Positions 50,667 through 58,280 of a stretch of 64,000 nucleotides of DNA are shown here, piece by piece; the stretch's first letter is position 1, and the number at the start of each line of letters is the position of its first letter. The notes below the pieces were generated by a model. That model saw only the letters and a program-made list of their open reading frames with translations, was not told the origin of the DNA and did no database searches. Source of the stretch: Aquimarina brevivitae (GTDB lineage: Bacteria; Bacteroidota; Bacteroidia; Flavobacteriales; Flavobacteriaceae); the NCBI RefSeq assembly GCF_004216895.1, contig NZ_SGXE01000002.1, forward strand, positions 62,001-126,000, given 5' to 3'. The position numbers and the translations under genes were made by a program.

Positions 50667-50706
50667 AAAATTGGTCCAAAAGTATAAAAAAAAGTTAAAA
50701 TAATAG

Positions 50707-51270
50707 ATGTCCGATAACGAAAGCCTACTTAATGATGTCGCCAATGGGGATAAGATAGCTTTGCAGCGGCTATATACAGTGGTGTTTCCGAAAATACATT
50801 CTTTTGTGTTAAAAAATAAAGGGAAGCAAGAAGACGCAGAAGACGTATTTCAAAAAGCATTGATGCAAATTATCGCTAGGTATAAGGTTAAAGGGCTATC
50901 CATAGAATCTTCCTTTGAGGCCTTTTTATTCACTGCTTGCAGAAATTTATGGAGAAGAGAGTTAAATAAACGAAAAAAGGTAGTAACAAATCAAGAGGTA
51001 GTGGAACTCTATAATGAAGCAGAGGATATGACAGCAGCTACCTTAGAACAAGAAAAGTGGGAGTTGTTTCAAGAAAAGCTCTTAGAGTTATCAGAGAACT
51101 GCAAAACCTTGTTAAAACTCTTTTTTAAAAAAACTCCATATAAGGATATTGTTAAACAACTAAGGTATAATTCAGACAATGTGGTAAGGCAACGTATCTT
51201 TAATTGCAAATCACAACTGACTAAAATGATCACAAACGATGTAAGGTTTAAGCATCTTAAAGAATTATGA
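50707..51270 (+). CDS. ECF-type RNA polymerase sigma factor
   Basis: A 187-residue sigma-70-family protein with region 2 (about 20-95: IHSFVLKNKGKQEDAEDVFQ, then FLFTACRNLWRRELNKRKK) and region 4 (about 118-175: LSENCKTLLKLFF, KKTPYKDIVKQL, VVRQRIFNCKSQL). No sigma 3 domain, so ECF type. Its stop overlaps the start of the TPR anti-sigma-like gene (ATGA). Divergent from the CHAT operon across 89 bp. Targets are unknown; the adjacent operon is the natural first candidate. Confidence 0.9.
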   Translation: MSDNESLLNDVANGDKIALQRLYTVVFPKIHSFVLKNKGKQEDAEDVFQKALMQIIARYKVKGLSIESSFEAFLFTACRNLWRRELNKRKKVVTNQEVVELYNEAEDMTAATLEQEKWELFQEKLLELSENCKTLLKLFFKKTPYKDIVKQLRYNSDNVVRQRIFNCKSQLTKMITNDVRFKHLKEL

Positions 51271-52061
51271 AAGACGTGTTTGAACATATAGACAGATACC
51301 TGGATGGAGAATTAACTGCTGCAGAACTGGAACGTTTTGAAGAGGAATTGCAATTGAATCCAGAATTACAAGATCAGGTAAAACTCGAAAAAGATATGCG
51401 GGCGCTACTTTCTGATGAAGATTGGATATTGGCAAATAAAGCGGCTGTAGCTGATAGTGAAGAGGGTAAACGATTCAAAGCATATTATCAAAGTACCGAA
51501 GCTGATGAGGTCAAAAATAGTATTGCAGCGGTTATAGCGGACCGCAAAAATAATGACAGACGAAAATTTATTTGGTTGTCCATTGCCGCGTCTTTTGCCG
51601 TGTTGCTTGCATCGACATTTGTAATCTTTAAAGATGGTGGAACAAGTGATTTATATGCAGAATATATAAATAAAGAAGAGCTGCCTTCCATGATTACCCG
51701 GAATTCAGGAGGAGGAATCCTGGATAAAGCACAATCGCTGTTTGATAATGAAAATTATAAAGAAGCTATCAAGAATTTTGAAAACTACCAATCCCAAAGT
51801 GAAGTCATAAATCCATTATCTTATATTTATTTGGGGATTTCATATCTTGAAGTGGGCGCATACAGCAAAGCAAAAAACCAATTTAACTTACTAGCAAAAT
51901 CAAACACTTTACAAAGTGAAAAAGCAAATTGGTATTTGTTACTTACAAGCTTAAAACAAGGAAATAGGAGAGAAGCACAACAAATTTTAAATCGCATTTT
52001 ACAATCTGAAAGTTCTTATCATTACGATAAAGCATTGGCGATTAAAAAAGCACTTGAGTAA
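51267..52061 (+). CDS. Transmembrane TPR protein, likely anti-sigma factor
   Basis: A 264-residue protein. Residues 1-95 are cytosolic and helical, opening with the anti-sigma/zf-HC2-like FEHIDRYLDGELTAAELERF. One helix (about 101-121, FIWLSIAASFAVLLASTFVI) crosses the inner membrane. Periplasmic residues 130-264 hold TPR-like repeats (AQSLFDNENYKEAIKNFENY, SYIYLGISYLEVGAYSKA). The gene overlaps the sigma gene by four bases. The TPR part lies on the same side as the TPR-CHAT protein, so a direct contact is conceivable. No zinc-binding His-Cys-Cys motif is present. Confidence 0.8.
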   Translation: MKDVFEHIDRYLDGELTAAELERFEEELQLNPELQDQVKLEKDMRALLSDEDWILANKAAVADSEEGKRFKAYYQSTEADEVKNSIAAVIADRKNNDRRKFIWLSIAASFAVLLASTFVIFKDGGTSDLYAEYINKEELPSMITRNSGGGILDKAQSLFDNENYKEAIKNFENYQSQSEVINPLSYIYLGISYLEVGAYSKAKNQFNLLAKSNTLQSEKANWYLLLTSLKQGNRREAQQILNRILQSESSYHYDKALAIKKALE

Positions 52062-52089
52062 GTAGGCAGGCTGAATTAAAGTAATATCT

Positions 52090-52119
52090 TTTGCTTCAGT
52101 ACCTAAATCCTTATCTTTG
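52090..52119 (+). promoter_or_regulatory. Promoter of the CYP-FKBP gene
   Basis: TTTG (52090-52093), an 18-base spacer and TATCTTTG (52112-52119) match the Bacteroidota consensus closely; the ATG follows at 52155. Confidence 0.78.
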
Positions 52120-52154
52120 CCTTTTTATCTCAAAAATTACATAAAAATAGAACT

Positions 52155-53087
52155 ATGCAAGACGGTTTATACGCTAAATTTAATACACCAAAAGGAGAAA
52201 TACTCGTAGATCTTGAATACACTAAAACACCAGGAACGGTAGGTAACTTTGTCGGTCTGGCCGAGGGAAACTTGGAGAATGACGCCATACCACAGGGTAA
52301 ACCATATTACAATGGACTTAAATTTCATAGAGTGATACCAGATTTTATGATCCAAGGGGGTGACCCACAAGGCTCAGGCGCCGGTGGTCCGGGATATCAG
52401 TTTGATGATGAGATCCATCCCGATCTTAAGCATGATGGACCAGGGGTATTATCTATGGCAAATGCAGGACCAGGGACTAATGGAAGTCAATTTTTTATAA
52501 CACACACTGCTACGCCTTGGTTAGATGGTAAGCATACTGTTTTTGGTAAAGTCGTAGAAGGGCAAGAGGTTGTAGATGCCATTGCTCAGGGTGATACCAT
52601 AGATGCTATAGAAATCGTGCGTGTAGGTGAGGAGGCGAAACAATTTAACGCGGTGGAGTCTTTTCGACAATTCAACGGAGCCAAAGCTGAGCGCGAGGCT
52701 GCTGCTAAAAAGAAATCCGAGCAGTTGTTAGAAGAACTAGCCGCTGGGTTCGATAAAACAGAAAGCGGTTTGCGCTATAAGATTATCCAACAAGGAACAG
52801 GTGCCAAAGCAGAAAAAGGTAAAATGGTATCAGTACATTACAAAGGAAGTTTAGCAGATGGAACCGTGTTTGATTCTTCGTATAAAAGAAATCAACCTAT
52901 CGACTTTTCATTAGGTGCGGGACAGGTAATTCCAGGATGGGATGAAGGTGTTGCGCTACTTAGTGTTGGCGATAAAGCACGTTTTGTAATCCCGGCTCAC
53001 CTTGCCTATGGAGCTCGCGGTGCCGGAGGTGTAATTCCACCTAATGCAACTTTGATATTTGATGTAGAATTAATGCAGGTAAAATAA
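52155..53087 (+). CDS. Dual peptidyl-prolyl isomerase, cyclophilin-FKBP fusion
   Basis: A 310-residue protein with two unrelated prolyl isomerases. Residues 1-155 are a cyclophilin ([40 protein letters not shown]), a charged helical linker covers 160-200, and 205-310 is an FKBP ([56 protein letters not shown]). The key residues of both sites are present. Such CYP-FKBP fusions are known from Flavobacteria. No signal peptide, so cytosolic. It has its own promoter and terminator. Confidence 0.95.
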   Translation: MQDGLYAKFNTPKGEILVDLEYTKTPGTVGNFVGLAEGNLENDAIPQGKPYYNGLKFHRVIPDFMIQGGDPQGSGAGGPGYQFDDEIHPDLKHDGPGVLSMANAGPGTNGSQFFITHTATPWLDGKHTVFGKVVEGQEVVDAIAQGDTIDAIEIVRVGEEAKQFNAVESFRQFNGAKAEREAAAKKKSEQLLEELAAGFDKTESGLRYKIIQQGTGAKAEKGKMVSVHYKGSLADGTVFDSSYKRNQPIDFSLGAGQVIPGWDEGVALLSVGDKARFVIPAHLAYGARGAGGVIPPNATLIFDVELMQVK

Positions 53088-53109
53088 TAGTAGCCTCTAA
53101 ATAGTTATT

Positions 53110-53142
53110 AAAAAAACTCCTGAAGCATTCATGAGTTTTTTT
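53110..53142 (+). terminator. Terminator of the CYP-FKBP gene
   Basis: Stem AAAAAACTC-C-TGAA / TTCA-T-GAGTTTTTT with loop GCA and a following T run, 22 bases after the stop. Confidence 0.85.
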
Positions 53143-53303
53143 ATTTTTTACATAAGAATTTCTTATTTACAAGTATTTTTCGATATATGCTGTTGATAAT
53201 TAGTTCGCTAAATCATTAGGTTTTTAATTTATTAATTAGATATTTGTCTTTGATAAGTGGCATTATTATTGAATGATGTAACCTTATTTTAGAATATTAG
53301 ATT

Positions 53304-54098
53304 ATGAGACAAACACTATTTCCCCTAGTATTAGTTTGTTTGGTTAATGTAGCTTTTGGGCAAGTAAACAAGGAGACACTTACGGCTATTAATGATCAAG
53401 TGCAGATTATTGATGGTTATAGTGATTCTGAAGTTTTTACCCTGGATCCAGAAGAATTTCTTGATCGCATGGCAGATCATGGAGCTGAACTTAATGGATA
53501 TTATGAGCACGAAAGGCTAAAAAAAATAGTACGAAAGGTTGGGTATCGAACTGCTGACATACTAACAACGTTTTATTTTTGGAATGACGAATTGATTCAC
53601 GTTATATATCAGCATCGACCTTATTTTGAAACTACCGCAGCTAACGGGCAGAAAGTTTATGACTACGGTACTACCTATGTAGCCTTTGAGTCCAAACATT
53701 ACATTGATAACGGTAAAGAAATTAAAAAAGAAACTTCAGGTAAACCTTTAGCTGATGTAAAACCTGAAACCGCTTTTGTAAAATATGCTACTAAGATGAA
53801 ATCCCTATTGGATAATAAATATTACAATAAGGAGACCTATCAAGCATTACAAGGCAAATGGTTGTTTGTGCAAAGTACCAATGACTATATTGTGTTTGAC
53901 GGTACGATCCGCTTCAACTTTTATAATGGAAAATTTAGAAACCGACTTAAGACAAAAATTGAAGACGGTGTTTTGACCTGTTGGGTACCTATGGATGAAC
54001 GTATTTATCAATACAAGATTGTAGAGGTGACTGAGGATGTACTGACCTTGACAGACCTTTTTACAAAAGAAGAATTAGTTTATGCCAAAATTGAATAA
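53304..54098 (+). CDS. Exported protein of unknown function
   Basis: A 264-residue protein with a signal peptide (about 1-19, LVLVCLVNVAFG). The first half is alpha/beta (ADHGAELNGYYEHERLKKIV, YFWNDELIHVIYQHRPYFE). The second half, from about 185 (LQGKWLFVQSTNDYIVFDGT), looks like a small beta-barrel of lipocalin-like build ending YAKIE. No catalytic motif is evident and I do not recognise a family. Its last 17 bases overlap the DinB-like gene, so the two are co-transcribed. Confidence 0.7.
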   Translation: MRQTLFPLVLVCLVNVAFGQVNKETLTAINDQVQIIDGYSDSEVFTLDPEEFLDRMADHGAELNGYYEHERLKKIVRKVGYRTADILTTFYFWNDELIHVIYQHRPYFETTAANGQKVYDYGTTYVAFESKHYIDNGKEIKKETSGKPLADVKPETAFVKYATKMKSLLDNKYYNKETYQALQGKWLFVQSTNDYIVFDGTIRFNFYNGKFRNRLKTKIEDGVLTCWVPMDERIYQYKIVEVTEDVLTLTDLFTKEELVYAKIE

Positions 54099-54612
54099 AC
54101 TACAATACCCGATCGGTACATTTTCTTGCCCTGATCTGATATCAGAAGAACTACTTAGGCAATGGATAGCCAGCATAGAAACGTTACCAGAACGTATTGA
54201 AAAACTTATACGTCCGTTTAACGAAAAAGATTGGGCAGCTACCTATCGACCCGGTGGTTGGAATGCAAGACAGCTGGTGCACCACATTCACGATAGTCAT
54301 CATAACGGATATATACGTTTCAAATGGGCAATGACAGAAGATACACCTGTTATTAAAGCGTATAATGAACAATCCTGGGCAGAACTCTTTGATTCAAAAT
54401 CTGCTCCGGTTGAATTATCCCTTAACCTCATCAAAGCACTACACGCTAAGTGGGTGTATTTTTTAAAAGGGCTAAGCTTAGAGGATGATCTTCAAAGGGC
54501 TTTCATTCACCCTGAAGGCAATGTTACCCTTACACTAGCTGAAGATATTGGTATTTATGCCTGGCACGGGGAGCATCATCTGGCACATCTTCAACTCATT
54601 GCAGATCGATAA
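54082..54612 (+). CDS. YfiT-like DinB-family metal-dependent protein
   Basis: A 176-residue four-helix-bundle protein of the DinB/YfiT (bacillithiol-transferase-like) family. The N-terminal LQYPIGTFSCPDLI and RPGGWNARQLVHHIHDSHHN (58-77) and the C-terminal YAWHGEHHLAHL carry the conserved His metal ligands (His67 or His68, plus two near residues 163 and 167). In Flavobacteria the thiol cosubstrate may differ from bacillithiol. It overlaps the upstream gene by 17 bp and ends two bases from the convergent redoxin gene. Confidence 0.88.
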   Translation: MPKLNKLQYPIGTFSCPDLISEELLRQWIASIETLPERIEKLIRPFNEKDWAATYRPGGWNARQLVHHIHDSHHNGYIRFKWAMTEDTPVIKAYNEQSWAELFDSKSAPVELSLNLIKALHAKWVYFLKGLSLEDDLQRAFIHPEGNVTLTLAEDIGIYAWHGEHHLAHLQLIADR

Positions 54613-54614
54613 CC

Positions 54615-55181
54615 TTATGGTTTTTCAGTTTTCCATTTGATATTACACCCTATGCTTGGTTTTTGATTTTTGGAAACCGTTGCATTTCTTAATACAGCAT
54701 CTAAGGCCTGTCTTAGGTCTCTACCATTAACGGGTATACCATTTCCTGGTCTAGAGTCATCAAGTTGACCTCTGTAAATCAATTGTAATTCTGCATCAAA
54801 AAGATAAAAATCTGGAGTACAGGCTGCATCATATTGCTTAGCAACTTCCTGAGTTTCGTCATAAAGATAGGGAAAGGTATAATGATTTTTCTCCGCTACT
54901 TTTCTCATATTTTCAGGGCTATCCTGAGGGTAGTTTATCACATCGTTACTGCTAATAGCCACAAAGCCAAATCCCTGTGCTCTATAATCATTGGCTAAAC
55001 GTACAATTTCTTGATTGACGTGGATGACAAACGGGCAGTGATTACAGATAAACATCACTACAGTACCGTGCTCTCCTTTGACATCTGCCAAACTAACACG
55101 CTCGTCCGTAACCGTATCAAGCAGTTTAAAGTCAGGTGCTTTAGTGCCTAAAGGAAGCATATTTGATGGAGTCCTTGCCAT
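54615..55181 (-). CDS. Thioredoxin-fold redoxin (AhpC/TSA-like)
   Basis: A 188-residue cytosolic thioredoxin-fold protein. The redox site is CNHC (Cys46 and Cys49 in MFICNHCPF). LGTKAPDFKLLDTVTDERVS, the cis-Pro region CTPDFYLFD (about 117-125) and YRGQLDDSRPGNGIPVNG are hallmarks of the redoxin group found widely in Bacteroidota and cyanobacteria. No signal peptide, so probably an intracellular peroxidase or disulphide reductase. Convergent with the DinB-like gene, with two bases between stops. Confidence 0.9.
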   Translation of the reverse strand: MARTPSNMLPLGTKAPDFKLLDTVTDERVSLADVKGEHGTVVMFICNHCPFVIHVNQEIVRLANDYRAQGFGFVAISSNDVINYPQDSPENMRKVAEKNHYTFPYLYDETQEVAKQYDAACTPDFYLFDAELQLIYRGQLDDSRPGNGIPVNGRDLRQALDAVLRNATVSKNQKPSIGCNIKWKTEKP

Positions 55182-55236
55182 AATTTTTCTTTTTACCTGA
55201 TTAGTCTCTCAAATTATATATTTGTTACACTACCAT

Positions 55237-57750
55237 TTACATCTCATCGCTAAAAAAGATGGCATTCATCAATAGCTTATTGGTTCCGTACCAAAACGCT
55301 CTAAAATTGGTATTGTCTGTAAAAAGTATATTATTTCCTCTTCCTAGACTTTGATGTTTAAAGGGTACAGTGGTAGCCAGAGAATCTAGATTTTTAGAAC
55401 TGATATATCCACTGAGAAGTGGTGATTTGGTATATTGAATCGGATTGTTATAACTCTGCTCATCTGGCTCAATAAAAATCGTTGTATTTCTAAACAATGC
55501 AATTTTATCATTTTTGTATCCAAAGTTTATAGGATGCGATCGGTCAATATTGGCTTCAAAAATAGCACCTCCAATGACTTGGGCACCAAAGAAATCGCGT
55601 CGCTCCTCAAAAGAGATGTTTTTAGCGATATTTTCAGTTTTTTTAAACTCTATTTTTAATAGGTTATTGTTCTTAAAAAAGCTAGCGGCATTTCGATATC
55701 CAATAAGTGTTCCACCAGATCGAATCCAAGCTTTCAATTTATCAATAGCAGTTTTTTCAATGGCAGTTCCCCAGGCATTCGGTAATATAATATGAGTGTA
55801 TCTGCTTAGATCCAATCGCGAAAAATTATCGGTGGTGATTTTAGTAATAGGTATATCGTAGCGTTGATCCATCAGGTGCCATATTTCTCCGGCATCATAA
55901 GGCGTAATACCGGGTCCTGTCATCAAGGCTATTTTAGGCAGGGTAATTGCCCTAAATTGATTACTACCTAGATCAATACCCTTAGTTAAACCGGTAGTTA
56001 CACCATCGATAGCTACTGAGTTTTCCTTAGATAATTCCTGTAGTAGGGTATACAACTCCTCTTTGTCTAGTTTTTGATTTTGTACCGGGATAAGTATGGT
56101 TCCATAATCATAGGATTTGCCAGCTAAAGAAAATGTTTGCATACCTACTTTAGCGCGCAACCCTTTGTTAAGTATTTGATATAATACTTTTGGGGTGTAA
56201 TACTCGTGCCATTCCATTAGGTATGCGTAGTCACTTTTGGTAACTGGCGGTGTGGTTGGTTTTTTAAGTTCAGTGATCTCAGTTCCGATTAGGTTATCAT
56301 CATTACTTTGTGTATAATCCAAATTAAACGCAAGTGGGAAGGTCCAGGCAGAAATGTCGTAAAATAAGCTATCTTCAAAAGTAGTTCGTTTTTCAAAAAT
56401 AGCTTCAATTAATTTGCCTTGCCGTTGGTTTTTTGGAACAACATAGCTGTGGTTTTTTTTATAAGCAATGTCATTTAGTTTTATATCTTTAGTGAGCTCG
56501 TGAAATTTAATTTTATGACGTTTTAAAATTTCTGCAAGATGGTAAGCGGAAGCTGCATCTTTTTCATTTCCAAAAACGTAATATCCTTTTGTTTTAGAAG
56601 TATTAGCGGTATTGTAGAAGTCTCTTTTGTAATTAAGAAGCTCCGTGCGCATGTTTTGAGCAGCTTCTAATGTAGATAAAGCTGCCGTAAATTGATTTCT
56701 TATCGTAAAGGGAAAGGTTAAAATTCCATTTTCTGTTTCCTGTGCGTGCCCTCTAGAACTACCTTGCTCAAATAATATTCCAATTCCTCCATTAATATCA
56801 GGAAAGGTAGATCCTTTTCCATAGTAAAAATCGTCAAAATTTTCCTCAGTGTAGTAGAATGAACCTAATTCATCAAACGCCTTAGCATGATATTTTGCAA
56901 TTTCTTTGGTTAGTTGTTGATTCAACTTAGGGGTTAGGGGATGGGTACGAGATTGAATACCAGGCTGAAAAAAGAATGAGCTATTGGAACCCATCTCATG
57001 ATGATCAGTTAATATATTTGGGTACCACTGGTGGAATGTTGCTATTCTGGCCCTGGACTCTGGTAATTGTACAGGTAGCCAGTCTCTGTTCATATCAAAC
57101 CAATAATGGTTAGTTCTACCTCCTGGCCAAATTTCGTCATATTCTCTATCTTGTGGATCGGTGGAGATATTTTTACTTTTGTTGGTGTTTGCCCAATACG
57201 CAAAGCGCTGTAATCCATCTGGATTAAAGGATGGGTCAAATAGAATCACTACATCATTTAATAGTTTATCAATAGCAGCACCTTCTGCTGCTGCAAGATA
57301 ATATGCAGCTACCAAAGCAGCATTGGATCCACTCGGCTCATTACCGTGTATTGAAAAACCCTGGTACACCACTGCAGGCAAATAGCTTAAATCAATATTT
57401 TCCGCGCCAGGAGCGGTTAATGCTTGATGTTTTTGCTGAATTTCATCCAGGCGTTTATGATTTTCTACTGAGGTAATCGTTAGAAGTAATAAAGGTCTGT
57501 CTTCAAAAGTGTCGCCCCTATCTTCAATAGTTATTCTTGGAGATGCTTCTGCCAACGCTTTCATATAGGTGACTAATCTATCATGACTGACGTGCCATTG
57601 CCCTGGTACAAAGCCAAGAATTTCTTGTGGTGTAGGGATTTCTGTATTATAACGTATATCTTTAGGTAAATAATAGCCTAAGGATAGGTCATCTTGGGCA
57701 TTTGCGAGTACGGTGAAAATTAGGAGAACTAACGAAATTCGTTTCTTCAT
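55237..57750 (-). CDS. Secreted M14-family zinc carboxypeptidase-like protein
   Basis: An 837-residue exported peptidase, started at the ATG at 57750 (MKKRISLVLLIFTVLANAQ signal peptide); the frame is open to 57798, but that would begin inside the upstream terminator. The M14 domain is about 50-400: FSIHGNEPSGSN supplies the HxxE zinc ligands, TDHHEMGSN the third His, and LFEQGSSRGHAQETENG lies near the expected catalytic Glu. A long C-terminal part (about 600-837) includes a glutamine-amidotransferase-like sheet (IALMTGPGITPYDAGEIWHL). Probably degrades peptides outside the cell. No T9SS C-terminal domain was recognised. Confidence 0.9.
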   Translation of the reverse strand: MKKRISLVLLIFTVLANAQDDLSLGYYLPKDIRYNTEIPTPQEILGFVPGQWHVSHDRLVTYMKALAEASPRITIEDRGDTFEDRPLLLLTITSVENHKRLDEIQQKHQALTAPGAENIDLSYLPAVVYQGFSIHGNEPSGSNAALVAAYYLAAAEGAAIDKLLNDVVILFDPSFNPDGLQRFAYWANTNKSKNISTDPQDREYDEIWPGGRTNHYWFDMNRDWLPVQLPESRARIATFHQWYPNILTDHHEMGSNSSFFFQPGIQSRTHPLTPKLNQQLTKEIAKYHAKAFDELGSFYYTEENFDDFYYGKGSTFPDINGGIGILFEQGSSRGHAQETENGILTFPFTIRNQFTAALSTLEAAQNMRTELLNYKRDFYNTANTSKTKGYYVFGNEKDAASAYHLAEILKRHKIKFHELTKDIKLNDIAYKKNHSYVVPKNQRQGKLIEAIFEKRTTFEDSLFYDISAWTFPLAFNLDYTQSNDDNLIGTEITELKKPTTPPVTKSDYAYLMEWHEYYTPKVLYQILNKGLRAKVGMQTFSLAGKSYDYGTILIPVQNQKLDKEELYTLLQELSKENSVAIDGVTTGLTKGIDLGSNQFRAITLPKIALMTGPGITPYDAGEIWHLMDQRYDIPITKITTDNFSRLDLSRYTHIILPNAWGTAIEKTAIDKLKAWIRSGGTLIGYRNAASFFKNNNLLKIEFKKTENIAKNISFEERRDFFGAQVIGGAIFEANIDRSHPINFGYKNDKIALFRNTTIFIEPDEQSYNNPIQYTKSPLLSGYISSKNLDSLATTVPFKHQSLGRGNNILFTDNTNFRAFWYGTNKLLMNAIFFSDEM

Positions 57751-57780
57751 TACTTTAAAATTACAGTGTGTGCGGAATAT

Positions 57781-57812
57781 AAAAAAAAACCGCCTCAATT
57801 ATTGAGGCGGTT
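57781..57812 (-). terminator. Terminator of the DUF3276 gene
   Basis: A perfect 12-bp stem AAACCGCCTCAA / TTGAGGCGGTTT with a 3-base loop, followed on the minus strand by a run of T. It lies just upstream of the M14 start. Confidence 0.9.
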
Positions 57813-57835
57813 TACATAACTTTAACTAAGTTTTT

Positions 57836-58204
57836 TTAAATATCATCGAAGCTTACATCTGTAAAGCTGTCTGTGGTCACTGTTTCTTTCTCGTTATCGT
57901 ACGATTTTTGATAATCTTTTTGATGTCTTTCGCTAATTACCTCTTCCCCTTTTTCATCGATGACAAACTCTGTCATTTCATTTAGGATCTCTTTAAAGCC
58001 TTCGAAGTCCTCTTTGTAAAGATAGATTTTGTGCTTTTTGTAGTGAAAAGATCCATCATCATTAGTAAACTTTTTACTTTCAGTGATTGTTAGATAATAA
58101 TCACCGGCTTTAGTAGCTCTTACATCAAAGAAATATGTCCTTCTACCTGCTCTTAAAACTTTTGAGAAAATTTCTTCTTTCTCCATCATTCCATTATCAC
58201 TCAT
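57836..58204 (-). CDS. DUF3276 / PUR-like nucleic-acid-binding protein
   Basis: A 122-residue protein of the Bacteroidota DUF3276 family, structurally a PUR repeat that binds single-stranded nucleic acid. KVLRAGRRTYFFDVRATKAG (15-34), YYLTITESKK and HKIYLYKEDFEGFKEIL are characteristic. The acidic C-terminal tail (about 85-122) is long and probably disordered. Usually abundant and highly conserved; precise role unknown. Monocistronic with its own terminator. Confidence 0.92.
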   Translation of the reverse strand: MSDNGMMEKEEIFSKVLRAGRRTYFFDVRATKAGDYYLTITESKKFTNDDGSFHYKKHKIYLYKEDFEGFKEILNEMTEFVIDEKGEEVISERHQKDYQKSYDNEKETVTTDSFTDVSFDDI

Positions 58205-58280
58205 AATTCTTTTGCTTATTAGTTAGTATATTATGATGGAACCAAAAATCCAAAAAAATTGTTAATCGGACAAAAAAAAA

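Noticed and set aside
47344-52061. A CRISPR type III-E (Craspase) locus
   Set aside because: The TPR-CHAT plus sigma layout is reminiscent, but there is no cas gene, no repeat array and no Csx30 or Csx31. Only the logic is comparable.
57751-57798. M14 peptidase start at 57798
   Set aside because: The start would lie inside a terminator hairpin, and the signal peptide begins at the Met at 57750.
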